This document shows positions 9,371 to 18,210 of a DNA stretch of 64,000 bases, piece after piece. How positions within the stretch are numbered: the stretch's first letter is position 1; the number at the start of each line of letters is the position of its first letter. Origin of the DNA: SAR324 cluster bacterium (GTDB taxonomy: Bacteria; SAR324; NAC60-12). The stretch is from assembly GCA_014382365.1 (NCBI GenBank), contig JACNJW010000039.1:62001-126000 (forward strand), written 5' to 3'. The notes under the pieces were generated by a model. That model saw only the letters and a program-made list of their open reading frames with translations. It was not told where the DNA came from and did no database searches. A program made the position numbers and the translations under genes.

Positions 9371-9622
9371 ATGAAAAAAACCATCACCCTTATAAGCCTT
9401 GGGCAGATCTCAATTGTCGTCCTGATCGGCATAACTGTCTATTCCGTGGAAAGCTACACTGCCCGTTCTGACTTCTGTGGAACCAGTTGTCACATCATGA
9501 AAAAGCCCTACGCATCCTGGCAAAATTCCAAACATGGTAAAGAGGACATAGCATGTGTTGAATGCCATTGTGCACCAGGAGAGAAATTTACTCTCAACGC
9601 AAAATTCAGAGATTTAACATGA
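9371..9622 (+). CDS. Short NapC/NirT-type diheme cytochrome c, truncated relative to family
   Basis: An 83-residue protein with an N-terminal membrane anchor and two heme c sites: FCGTSCH (a CX3CH variant common as the first site of NapC/NrfH-like proteins) and CVECH. Family members usually continue with two or more hemes after the segment corresponding to LNAKFRDL; here a stop follows at once and overlaps the next start (ATGA). It could donate quinol electrons to the octaheme protein encoded next. A start at 9317 would add 18 residues before the anchor and is less likely. Confidence 0.6.
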   Translation: MKKTITLISLGQISIVVLIGITVYSVESYTARSDFCGTSCHIMKKPYASWQNSKHGKEDIACVECHCAPGEKFTLNAKFRDLT

Positions 9623-10842
9623 AAAGACTACCCCTGATAATCGGTGCAATCTTTACCCTGACTATTGTTATTGTGATCATCACTACCATTAAGCTTGAAC
9701 ACAAGGACGTGCCGGAGGGTGAATTCAAAACCATGGTGGACGCCACATATGTCGGTTCTTCTGAGTGCAAGAAGTGTCACGAAAGAAAATTTCTGGAGTG
9801 GACCACTACCCTTCATTCAAAGATGATGCAGGATGCCAAGGCCAACCCCATGGCAATTATTGGCGATTTTGACTCTTTAAGTGAGATAAGGACCTTTAAA
9901 AAAGAGGATGTTGACTTTACCCTCGGAAACCAATGGAAACAGCAGTATCTGAAAAAGACAGAGGATGACTATGTAGTGCTTCCAGCTCAGTATAATATTT
10001 CAAGCGGTCAATGGACCCTTTATCAGGCCGAGGATTGGCAGGATAAATCATGGTTCAAGGAATGCGCGGGATGCCATGCGACAGGTGTTGATCCTGAGAA
10101 GAAGACATTTAAAGAACCGGGAATCGGATGCGAGGCATGTCATGGGCCTGGGAGTAATCATGTCAAGGCAATTCCGGGTTATGAGATTGCGACCATAGTC
10201 GATCCTCAGAGATTGACAACGAATGCCGCCGCCCAAATTTGCGGTTCCTGCCATTCAAGGGGCATGGATAAGAGCGGGCAATATCAGTATCCAGCCAATT
10301 ACATGACTTCACGGGGGGTGGCCAACCTCAGGATCTTTTTCAACCACGCTAATCAGGAAGAAAACAAGGATATGTTCTGGCCAAGCGGTGATTCAAAATA
10401 TAACAACATGCAGTATCTTGACTGGCAGAATAGTGAGCATGCCAAGGCGGGTGTTTCGTGTACAAGTTGTCATACGATCCACGTGAGCCAATCCACGTTC
10501 CAGACAAAATTACAGGGAGATAAACTCTGCAGGAGTTGTCATCAAACCATGGAAAACAGGGGCGCCCACAAGCTCCATACCTTCGGCAGCTGTATAGCAT
10601 GCCATATGCCCAGGACAGGTAAGAGCGCTGAAGCCGGAGATATACGCAGCCATACCTTCAGTTTCATATACCCTGAACTCAGTATCGAAATGGGAGGGCT
10701 TGAGAAACAGCCAAATTCTTGCAGCGACTGTCATCACCACAAAGATAACCTGATAGAAGGTCTTGTCGAATTTCTGGATGCTGCAAAAAAAGCTGATATG
10801 CCAAAACCCTATGCTGTTCATCGCAGAAAGGCTTTAAAATAA
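9619..10842 (+). CDS. Membrane-anchored octaheme cytochrome c (c554-like)
   Basis: A 407-residue protein with an N-terminal helix (LIIGAIFTLTIVIVIITTI) and eight CxxCH sites: CKKCH, CAGCH, CEACH, CGSCH, CTSCH, CRSCH, CIACH and CSDCH. The early YVGSSECKKCH pattern is that of the cytochrome c554/multiheme family. It starts inside the stop of the previous gene (ATGA) and ends overlapping the following Fe-S gene by one base, so translation is coupled. It is probably a periplasmic electron carrier or terminal reductase of the NrfD complex; the substrate is unknown. Confidence 0.8.
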   Translation: MKRLPLIIGAIFTLTIVIVIITTIKLEHKDVPEGEFKTMVDATYVGSSECKKCHERKFLEWTTTLHSKMMQDAKANPMAIIGDFDSLSEIRTFKKEDVDFTLGNQWKQQYLKKTEDDYVVLPAQYNISSGQWTLYQAEDWQDKSWFKECAGCHATGVDPEKKTFKEPGIGCEACHGPGSNHVKAIPGYEIATIVDPQRLTTNAAAQICGSCHSRGMDKSGQYQYPANYMTSRGVANLRIFFNHANQEENKDMFWPSGDSKYNNMQYLDWQNSEHAKAGVSCTSCHTIHVSQSTFQTKLQGDKLCRSCHQTMENRGAHKLHTFGSCIACHMPRTGKSAEAGDIRSHTFSFIYPELSIEMGGLEKQPNSCSDCHHHKDNLIEGLVEFLDAAKKADMPKPYAVHRRKALK

Positions 10843-11696
10843 TGGTTCGTCGAACCACCAAAACAAGAAGGCAGTTTATAAAGTTTTTTGCCACGACATC
10901 TATCGGTCTGTCCCTTGGCAGTTCGGATCCGGCAGAGGCATCTCCAAGGAAATACGGGAAACTTCACGACACCACAAAATGCATTGGATGCAAGAGGTGT
11001 GTGTCCGCATGCAAACGGTGGAACAAGCTCAAGATTGACAGGGATGAGGAGCTTACAGACAGGGAAACAGACCTTACAGGCAAATCATGGGTAGTTGTTA
11101 ATCTTACAAGGGATAAAAGAAACAGGGAAGACCTCCACTATCAGCATTGGACGTGTCAGCATTGTATAAAGCCCGCATGTGCCGGGGTTTGTCCTGTAAA
11201 GGCTATTAAAAAGCTCCCCGAAGGTCCTGTGGTGATAGATGAAAAAAAGTGCATCGGGTGCAGATATTGTTATCAGGCATGTCCGTACAAGGTCCCAAGA
11301 TTTGATTTCGAAAAGAGGGTAACAAGAAAATGCACCATGTGCCACGACAGGATACCAAGGGTAAAACCGGCATGTGTGACCGCGTGTCCTGTAGGGGCGC
11401 TTGATTTTGGTGTGAAGCAGGAGATTTTGACGAAAGCGAGAAAGCGAACCGAAGAGGTGGGTGGTTATCTACTTGGCGAGCATGAGGCGGGCGGCACGGA
11501 TTTCCTGACCATTCTGACGACAACTCCCGAAGATCTCGGACTTGTTGTTGCTCCAAAAAAGGTGGTCAATAGAGACCTTGACAAGCTACGAATCACTTCA
11601 TACGGATTCTCGGGTGCCTCCCTGCTTACAGGTCTGATGTATATGTACTCTCGTACAGAGGAAGAGGAAACAGAGGAAACAGAGGAAAAGGAATAA
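10842..11696 (+). CDS. Tat-exported four-cluster [4Fe-4S] protein (PsrB/HybA type)
   Basis: A 284-residue protein with a Tat signal (TRRQFIKFF near residue 8) and four cysteine groups: CIGCKRCVSAC, CQHCIKPACAGVC, CIGCRYCYQAC and CTMCHDRIPRVKPACVTAC, giving four predicted [4Fe-4S] clusters. A hydrophobic helix near residue 260 and a Glu-rich tail end the protein, as in HybA-like subunits. It would pass electrons between the NrfD quinol-binding subunit encoded next and the multiheme cytochromes. Frequent AGG/AGA arginine codons and higher GC than the neighbouring genes set this cluster apart. Confidence 0.85.
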   Translation: MVRRTTKTRRQFIKFFATTSIGLSLGSSDPAEASPRKYGKLHDTTKCIGCKRCVSACKRWNKLKIDRDEELTDRETDLTGKSWVVVNLTRDKRNREDLHYQHWTCQHCIKPACAGVCPVKAIKKLPEGPVVIDEKKCIGCRYCYQACPYKVPRFDFEKRVTRKCTMCHDRIPRVKPACVTACPVGALDFGVKQEILTKARKRTEEVGGYLLGEHEAGGTDFLTILTTTPEDLGLVVAPKKVVNRDLDKLRITSYGFSGASLLTGLMYMYSRTEEEETEETEEKE

Positions 11697-11727
11697 AAGG
11701 AATAAAAGGAATAAAATAAAAGGAATT

Positions 11728-12990
11728 ATGGACAGCGCAATTCGAACAGGAAATGCAAAGTCACCTGCATACTATATTTGGATAAGCTCACTCATTGCTC
11801 TGATGGTTCTCGGCGGATACGCTCAGATAATGTCCTTGCTGACAAGCCTTGAGATCATGGAATTTTCCCTTAGAATTCCATGGACTATGATGGTGTCAAA
11901 TTATGTCTTTCTTGTTGTATCAAGCACAGGATTATGCATAGTCTCCTCACTTGGTCATGTATTTGGTATGAAGAGATATGAACTTTTAAGCAAACGCTGC
12001 GTATTCCTTGCCTTAGTAACAATTATTTTCGGGATGTCTTCCATAGCACTTCACTTGGGACATCCTGAAAGGGCACTAATTTACAATATAATTACCCCCA
12101 ATTTACGTTCTCCTATTTGGTGGATGGGGACATTATACTCCTTTTATATTTTATTTATTGCTGTTGAGTTCTGGTTTCTCGTTAGGATGGGGATGGCAAA
12201 AAAAGCTAATAGCTCTACAGACCTGAAACAGAAAATCTATAGTTTGATGGTTGCAAGAAAAACTGATGAAACCCCGGAATCTCTTAAGAATGATCATAAA
12301 TGGGCACGGATTGCGGGAGTATTAGCTCTTATATTCGGACTCTCAGCACATAACACACTTGGTGCGGTATTCGGTCATACAGAGGCAAGAGTGTTCTGGT
12401 ATGGGCCGTATTATCCTGTTTACTTCCTCTTCTCGGCAGCGTTTTGTGGTTATGCGTGGCTTATAAGCGCAACTATAATTACATATAAAGTAAAGGGCAA
12501 AGAGATAGCCGGAAAACTTAAAAAACTTCTGTTTGAAATGAGTAAAATATTCGCCCTGCTACTGTGCATAGGACTTCTCTTTACGTCTTATAAATTAGGA
12601 TTTGGACTTTTGAATCCGGCTAAAGCCAAATCTATCATGTTATTATTGAATGGGCCCTTCAGCCTGCCTTTCTGGCTCTTCGAGATTGCAATAGGGTCAC
12701 TGCTTCCAATCATCATACTGCTTTATGCTGCTTACAAGAAAAAAATCGGCGGTTTGCTTACAGCATCTATTATGGTTCTCATAGGAGTATTTGTTATGAG
12801 ATTTGATTTTTTGGTAGTAGGAGAAGTTTATCCGATGTTCAGTCCCATGGGAAAGGATGCTCTGGTTTTGGTACCTTCATTCTTCCCTGTATTAATGGAG
12901 ATATTTGTAATAGCAGGAATTTTTGGTGCACTCTTCCTGTCTTATACACTGGGTGTTAAGTTTTTGCCTCTAGAGGAGGAGTTACAGTGA
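11728..12990 (+). CDS. NrfD/PsrC-type integral membrane quinol subunit
   Basis: A 420-residue polytopic protein with about ten predicted helices and the NrfD family layout, including LHLGHPERA in the third or fourth helix region. It has no heme or metal motif, as expected: NrfD proteins bind quinol and pass electrons to a Fe-S partner. It follows the Fe-S gene after a short AAAGGAAT-rich spacer (a small tandem repeat at about 11693-11725) and is followed by a 12-heme cytochrome. Confidence 0.85.
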   Translation: MDSAIRTGNAKSPAYYIWISSLIALMVLGGYAQIMSLLTSLEIMEFSLRIPWTMMVSNYVFLVVSSTGLCIVSSLGHVFGMKRYELLSKRCVFLALVTIIFGMSSIALHLGHPERALIYNIITPNLRSPIWWMGTLYSFYILFIAVEFWFLVRMGMAKKANSSTDLKQKIYSLMVARKTDETPESLKNDHKWARIAGVLALIFGLSAHNTLGAVFGHTEARVFWYGPYYPVYFLFSAAFCGYAWLISATIITYKVKGKEIAGKLKKLLFEMSKIFALLLCIGLLFTSYKLGFGLLNPAKAKSIMLLLNGPFSLPFWLFEIAIGSLLPIIILLYAAYKKKIGGLLTASIMVLIGVFVMRFDFLVVGEVYPMFSPMGKDALVLVPSFFPVLMEIFVIAGIFGALFLSYTLGVKFLPLEEELQ

Positions 12991-13039
12991 AAATTTATTG
13001 GATTGCAGTTTTTTATTTAAACTTTAGGAGAAAAGGCTG

Positions 13040-14584
13040 ATGAAGAAAGCCATCGTATTTTCAACGGTATTTATAATAGCTATTACAATGACAACCTCTT
13101 TGTATTCCGCCGAGAAAGCCCCTGTTAATAGGACGCCTGCCGAAAAGACCCAGTTTTTCTGCGGTTACTGCCATGTCCTGACCTATCCAAAAATTATAAA
13201 AAAGGCATACAAATCATGGAAGAAGGATATACACGGTGAAAAGGCCATTTCCTGCGAAGAGTGCCATTATCCTCCCGAGAAGATGACAGTCGGGATACCG
13301 GAGCATGAAAAAATTCCCAGCGATGAAAAGACCGCCGCCGGGAAGAAGGAGACCGAGCGGGAATTTATGCAAACCCAGCTTGAGGTTCTATCACGGCAAA
13401 TAACAATTCTGGGAATGGAGGAATCAGTTATAAGAAGAAGGCCGAGGGTCGACGATCGCAGTTGCACAACATCCAACTGCCATCCCACAACCGGCAAAGG
13501 TAAAAAAGGAGAGTACTGGGTTAAAAAGCTCGATTTTATAGAGTACGAAAGGCCGAATAAAACAAAAGCAGTTGTTTCCTTCACTCATAAAGCACATTTT
13601 GATAAGAGGAAATGGATAGAAGGTCAGAAGCTCCACTGCACCACCTGTCATAGCCTTGAGACCGAGGAGAGGCATTTTGAAGTCTCTAAACAGACCTGCT
13701 TTCTCTGTCACTTTAAAAATACGGAGTTTAATGAAGAACGGGCAGAGTGTTCCTTATGCCACGAATTACCTGAGGAATCGATCGAACAATTAGTAAAAGC
13801 TGTAAAATCTGACGAACAATCGGAAGATGGAGCGACCAACCATAAAAAACTGGAAAAGAACAATGTACCATGCGTCAGTTGTCACCTTCAGATCGTAAGA
13901 GGCGATGGTCCTGTAAATAAGGGAAAGTGCCTCAACTGTCATGAAAATAGTAAATCGATAATGGAGGATTGGGACCATAAATTAACTGCGCATAAAGAAC
14001 ATGTGACAGCACAGACCGCAGACTGTTTTAACTGTCATGAAACAATCCAGCATAAAAAAGGGACAAAGGATTTTGATCATCTTGATGTAGCATTAGCAGA
14101 TTGTAGACAGTGTCATGCTGAACCACATCTTCATCAAAGGCAACTGTTGGCAGGTATAGGTGGTCATGGCATGGAGAAAGCTTATCCTGTCACTCATTAT
14201 GAGGTCAACGTGAACTGCATTGGATGCCACAGCAAAGAATCTCATGATGAGAAAGGGAGAAAGATCAAGGTTGCCACAGCAGAAACTTGTGTAAATTGCC
14301 ATACAGAAGGAGAGAGGCCACTGATTAAGAAGTGGAAAAATGATGTCGTAGATTTTTTAATAGAGGCTCGTGATATGGAGAAGGAAGCATTGGAGGCAAT
14401 GGAGGCTGGAAAAGGAAAATTATCGAAAACCACCATTCAGGAAGCAATGGCTTTGTTAAAAAATGGGCAAGAAAACCTTAGAATCGTTGATGCAGGAGGG
14501 GGTGTCCATAATAAGAAATTTTCAGTTTATTTGATTGATGTGGCCATTGAAAATTTTGAAGATGCCACGGATATGCTGAAATAG
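13040..14584 (+). CDS. Large periplasmic multiheme cytochrome c (about 12 hemes)
   Basis: A 514-residue protein with a signal peptide ending near SLYSAEK. Eleven CxxCH sites are visible (CGYCH, CEECH, CTTCH, CFLCH, CSLCH, CVSCH, CLNCH, CFNCH, CRQCH, CIGCH, CVNCH) plus one CX4CH-type site (CTTSNCH, about residue 143). The first two hemes resemble a NapC/NrfH module. The last 80 residues lack hemes and are helical. It is the last gene of the NrfD cluster and likely a soluble or membrane-associated electron conduit. Confidence 0.8.
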   Translation: MKKAIVFSTVFIIAITMTTSLYSAEKAPVNRTPAEKTQFFCGYCHVLTYPKIIKKAYKSWKKDIHGEKAISCEECHYPPEKMTVGIPEHEKIPSDEKTAAGKKETEREFMQTQLEVLSRQITILGMEESVIRRRPRVDDRSCTTSNCHPTTGKGKKGEYWVKKLDFIEYERPNKTKAVVSFTHKAHFDKRKWIEGQKLHCTTCHSLETEERHFEVSKQTCFLCHFKNTEFNEERAECSLCHELPEESIEQLVKAVKSDEQSEDGATNHKKLEKNNVPCVSCHLQIVRGDGPVNKGKCLNCHENSKSIMEDWDHKLTAHKEHVTAQTADCFNCHETIQHKKGTKDFDHLDVALADCRQCHAEPHLHQRQLLAGIGGHGMEKAYPVTHYEVNVNCIGCHSKESHDEKGRKIKVATAETCVNCHTEGERPLIKKWKNDVVDFLIEARDMEKEALEAMEAGKGKLSKTTIQEAMALLKNGQENLRIVDAGGGVHNKKFSVYLIDVAIENFEDATDMLK

Positions 14585-14670
14585 AAAATCGTCCATTTGA
14601 CTGAAATTATTGGTATACACAGAAACAGCACAATTAGTATTTTCAAAATCTGGAGTTAACCTTCTAATGA

Positions 14671-14707
14671 AACAAGGAGGAAATATGTGATAATAAACAA
14701 GAAGTAG
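14671..14707 (+). promoter_or_regulatory. Strong Shine-Dalgarno with start-stop or mini-leader upstream of the molybdoenzyme
   Basis: AAGGAGG (14674-14680) is followed four bases later by ATG-TGA (14685-14690) and six bases later by a GTG that opens a six-codon frame ending in TAG at 14707. The real structural gene has its own AAGGAGA site before 14749. This may be a leader peptide or the relic of a lost gene start. Confidence 0.35.
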
Positions 14708-14748
14708 TATAGGGGTTTGAATTTAACAATTTATTGAAGGAGATTACA

Positions 14749-17277
14749 ATGAATATTAAAAGGAAAACATTTTTGAAAGGAATGGCAGCAACAGGAGCAC
14801 TGTTCGCTGTCAATGGGCCAATTTTTAATTCCCTTGCTTTGGCTAAAACTTCTTCATCCAGTGATGGAAAATGGTTGCCAACCTCATGTCAAGGTTGCAC
14901 GACCTGGTGTCCCGCAGAGGTTTTTGTTCAAAATGGGCGAGCAGTCAAAGTCAAAGGAAATCGGTATTCAAAACAGAATGATGGCGTTCTGTGTCCCAAA
15001 GGACATTTAGCGCTTAAAGAACTGTACGATCCAGACAGGGTGAAGGTTCCAATGAAAAGAACCAACCCTAAAAAAGGAAAAGGAGTTGATCCCAAATTTG
15101 TTCCCATTTCATGGGATGAGGCATTGAACACCATTGCAGACAAGATGATGGAGTTGCGAAAAAATGGTGAGCCCGAAAAATTCTTGCTGATGCGTGGAAG
15201 ATACTCCTACATGAGGGACAGCATCTACGCAGCTTTGCCGAAAGTATTTGGTTCTCCAAATGGAATTTCACACAGTTCAATCTGTGCAGAAGCAGAAAAA
15301 TTTGGTGCATTTTACACTGCTGGAAATTGGGGTTATCGAGATTATGATCTGTCCAACAGCAAGTATGTACTAATCTGGGGTTGTGATCCATTGAGCAGTA
15401 ACCGCATGATTCCTGCCACCATCAAAAGATTTGGTGACATGCTGGATCAAGCAACTGTCACCGTGGTGGACCCAAAACTCCAATCATCATCCGCTAAAGC
15501 TCATGAATGGTTGCCCATCAAACCTGGTGAAGATGGTGCCCTTGCATCTGCAATTGCCCATGTTTTGCTGACGGAAGGTTTGTGGAACAAGGAATTTGTG
15601 GGTGATTTCAACGCAGGAAAAAATCTGTTTGTGGCAGGTAAAAAAGTGGATGAGTCTGCCTTTACTGAAAAAGAAACTTTTGGTTTGGTCAAATGGTGGA
15701 ATATTGAATTGAAGGACAAAACTCCATCCTGGGCTGCAGAAAAAACCCTGATAACCGAAGAGCAGATCCATCGTGTTGCCAGAGGTTTGGCTAAAGCCGC
15801 TCCATATGTGACGGTTTGGCTTGGGCCAGGTGCGGCAATGCATGTCAGAGGTGGATACAGTGCAATGGCAGTTCATGCTCTCAGTGGCCTTTTGGGCAGT
15901 ATTGATCACGAAGGTGGAGTTCTGGCAACTGCTAAAATTCCGGTGAAAAAGTTTCCATCCTTCAGTAAATATCAGGATGCTCTTGCCAAAAAACACTCCA
16001 AAAAACCAAAGATAGATCAACGTGGTACTAAAAAATTTCCTGCATTGAAAAATGGGAAATCTGGAGGTGGAGTGGTCACCGATAATACCGCAAATGCCAT
16101 TTTGCAAGATGATCCCTATCAGATCAAGATGGCCATTGGTTATATGAACAACTTCACTTTTTCCGGAACAGGTGCAGAGCGCTGGGAAAAAGCTATGGAG
16201 AAAGTTCCATTTTTTGCACACATCACCACCAATGCTGCAGAAATGACTCAGTATGCGGATATTGTTTTGCCTTCGACGATTACCCAATTTGAAAAAATGG
16301 GTTTTGTCAAAACCAAAGCCAACCGCTATGCCACGGCTACTCTGATTCTTCCTGTTGTCAAACCGTTCTGGGATGTGAAAATGGATGAGACAGAAATCCC
16401 CTGGCTGATTGCGGAGAAACTGAAGCAAAGAGGATTTTCGAACCTTTTGGATTTTTTCCAAAATGAATTCAAGGATCCTGAAACCAAGAAAAAGCCAACC
16501 AATGGAATCGAATTTACAGAATATAATCTGAAAAACCAAACGGCTCCACTCTGGGATGGAAAAAAAGATGTTGGAGGGGATAAGCTCAATGGATGGCAGG
16601 ACTTCAAAGAGCATGGCATGTGGAATTCTTCACCCTATAAATTCAAAAAACGCTGGGGAGGAAAATTCAAAACGGCCACTCATAAGTTCGAATTCTATTC
16701 TGAAACCCTGAAAACTGCTCTTGGGAAACATGCTAAAAAGCACAAGACCAACATTGATGATATTTTGAAAATCACCAACTATGAAGCCAGAGGTGAGTTG
16801 GCCTTTGTACCTCATTATGAAGCGCCATATCGTCATGGAAGTCTGAGCGAATATCCATTTGATTTTATTGATTTCAAATCCAAGCTCAATCGAGAAGGCA
16901 GGAGCCAGAATTTACCCTGGTATTATGAATTCAAGAAGATGGATGTTGGTGACATGAGTTGGGATGATGTGCTGCAAATCAATCCGATTGATGCAGAAAA
17001 TCTTGGCATCAAGGAAGGAGACAGCATCAAAGTGACTTCGACAGTTGCGTCCATTTTGGTCAATGCTCATTTGTGGGAAGGTGTTCGCCCGGGTACGGTT
17101 GCAAAATGTTACGGACAGGGACATTGGGCATACGGTAGGTTTGCTGCAAAAGATTATCAAAATGCAGTGCCTAGAGGGGGCAACAATAATTTGCTGATGC
17201 CCAATGATTACGACCGTCTCAGTGGAAGTTCAGCAAGGAATGGCGGCTTTACCGGCGTCAAAATTGAAAAAGTCTAA
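14749..17277 (+). CDS. arrA: Molybdopterin reductase, arsenate respiratory reductase (ArrA)-like
   Basis: An 842-residue DMSO-reductase superfamily catalytic subunit. The N-terminus KRKTFLKG is a Tat-like signal with RK in place of RR. The [4Fe-4S] motif is C47-x2-C50-x3-C54-x27-C82. Segments KFVPISW and EGLWNKEFVGDF closely match stretches on which widely used arrA primers were designed, and R151-Y152 in MRGRYSYM matches the Arg-Tyr pair described at the ArrA active site. The likely reaction is reduction of arsenate to arsenite in the periplasm; ArxA, PsrA or another group could share some of these features. ATG at 14749 has GAAGGAG upstream. The Fe-S subunit and a TorD-like chaperone follow. 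No arsenic-resistance genes lie in the window. Confidence 0.6.
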   Translation: MNIKRKTFLKGMAATGALFAVNGPIFNSLALAKTSSSSDGKWLPTSCQGCTTWCPAEVFVQNGRAVKVKGNRYSKQNDGVLCPKGHLALKELYDPDRVKVPMKRTNPKKGKGVDPKFVPISWDEALNTIADKMMELRKNGEPEKFLLMRGRYSYMRDSIYAALPKVFGSPNGISHSSICAEAEKFGAFYTAGNWGYRDYDLSNSKYVLIWGCDPLSSNRMIPATIKRFGDMLDQATVTVVDPKLQSSSAKAHEWLPIKPGEDGALASAIAHVLLTEGLWNKEFVGDFNAGKNLFVAGKKVDESAFTEKETFGLVKWWNIELKDKTPSWAAEKTLITEEQIHRVARGLAKAAPYVTVWLGPGAAMHVRGGYSAMAVHALSGLLGSIDHEGGVLATAKIPVKKFPSFSKYQDALAKKHSKKPKIDQRGTKKFPALKNGKSGGGVVTDNTANAILQDDPYQIKMAIGYMNNFTFSGTGAERWEKAMEKVPFFAHITTNAAEMTQYADIVLPSTITQFEKMGFVKTKANRYATATLILPVVKPFWDVKMDETEIPWLIAEKLKQRGFSNLLDFFQNEFKDPETKKKPTNGIEFTEYNLKNQTAPLWDGKKDVGGDKLNGWQDFKEHGMWNSSPYKFKKRWGGKFKTATHKFEFYSETLKTALGKHAKKHKTNIDDILKITNYEARGELAFVPHYEAPYRHGSLSEYPFDFIDFKSKLNREGRSQNLPWYYEFKKMDVGDMSWDDVLQINPIDAENLGIKEGDSIKVTSTVASILVNAHLWEGVRPGTVAKCYGQGHWAYGRFAAKDYQNAVPRGGNNNLLMPNDYDRLSGSSARNGGFTGVKIEKV

Positions 17278-17297
17278 TCACTTATGGAGAAAGAACT

Positions 17298-18152
17298 ATG
17301 GCTAAGATTAAATATACAATGGTAATCGACCTTCAGAAGTGTGTTGGTTGTGGTGCATGTGCAATTGCATGCAAAACAGAAAATAACACTCAGGATAGTA
17401 ATGGTGTACATTCCTATAACTGGTCGGACTTTACCTTTAAAAAAGAGGGGAAATTTCCTGATGTCAAATATGCTGCAATTCCTGTATTGTGTAATCACTG
17501 TGACGAACCTGCCTGCATGGAAGGTTGTCCAGAGCCCAAAGCGCTTTACAAAACAGATGACGGCATCACGATGTACAATTATCGCTATTGTGTTCAATGC
17601 AGAAAATGCTTTGAAGGCAAAACCGCATGTCCATACAGCTCACCTGATTTGAGCAAAACCGATGCACAATACAGTGTCATCAGTTTCAATGAACCAGGAA
17701 CAACAACCCACCCATTTTATAGTGACAAAAAAGCACTGATTCAAGGAGGAACTGGATCACCTGCAGAAATGTCCATGAAGGTCAATGCCCTGCCACCGGA
17801 TAAACATGAATATTCGTACAAGGATAGAATGAAGCCGGAGGCAGGTCAAAAAACCAGAGGTAAAGGGAAGTTGGCCGATGTTCGTGCTGACGGCTGGGTT
17901 GAAAAATGCACCTTCTGTATCCATAGAGTTCGAGATGGATTGAACCCCTATTGTGTGGATGCATGTCCTTCCAACGCAAGAATATTTGGAGACAGAAATG
18001 ATGCAAACAGTGAAGTGACTTTGCTTCTGAAAAAACACAAACCCAAGAGATTAAAAAACAATAAAGGAGAATTTCTGGGAGCCAATGAAAAAGGAACCGG
18101 GCCAAATGTCTTTTATATAAGAGATTTCAAGCCTCAATCTAAAAACGCTTAA
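17298..18152 (+). CDS. arrB: Four-cluster ferredoxin subunit of the molybdoenzyme (ArrB-like)
   Basis: A 284-residue Fe-S protein without its own signal peptide, consistent with export as a complex with the Tat-carrying catalytic subunit. Cysteine groups: CVGCGACAIAC, CNHCDEPACMEGC, CVQCRKCFEGKTAC and CTFCIHRVRDGLNPYCVDAC. The first part, MVIDLQKCVGCGAC then CKTENN, is very like ArrB/PsrB electron-transfer subunits. It is longer than typical ArrB (about 235 residues) because of an insert near residues 120-195. It starts 21 bases after the catalytic gene with GGAGAAAG before ATG. Confidence 0.65.
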   Translation: MAKIKYTMVIDLQKCVGCGACAIACKTENNTQDSNGVHSYNWSDFTFKKEGKFPDVKYAAIPVLCNHCDEPACMEGCPEPKALYKTDDGITMYNYRYCVQCRKCFEGKTACPYSSPDLSKTDAQYSVISFNEPGTTTHPFYSDKKALIQGGTGSPAEMSMKVNALPPDKHEYSYKDRMKPEAGQKTRGKGKLADVRADGWVEKCTFCIHRVRDGLNPYCVDACPSNARIFGDRNDANSEVTLLLKKHKPKRLKNNKGEFLGANEKGTGPNVFYIRDFKPQSKNA

Positions 18153-18165
18153 ATGAGAAGAAGAG

Positions 18166-18202
18166 CAGGAGCGTTGGAACCCAACCGATGCTCCTGTTTT
18201 TC
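18166..18202 (+). terminator. Intrinsic terminator after the ferredoxin subunit
   Basis: CAGGAGC at 18166-18172 pairs with GCTCCTG at 18190-18196, with an inner GTTGG/CCAAC pairing, and is followed by a T-run. It would end or attenuate the catalytic/Fe-S transcript before the chaperone gene, lowering chaperone expression. Confidence 0.7.
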
Positions 18203-18210
18203 AAGATAAA

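Noticed and set aside
9371-10842. The diheme and octaheme genes being one gene broken by a frameshift
   Set aside because: The second protein has its own membrane anchor right after its ATG, and the ATGA overlap is a normal coupling signal.
15487-16614. Long minus-strand open frame (375 codons) inside the ArrA-like gene
   Set aside because: It is fully antisense to a well-supported gene, has no family features or ribosome site, and its low-complexity composition is that of a reverse-frame shadow.
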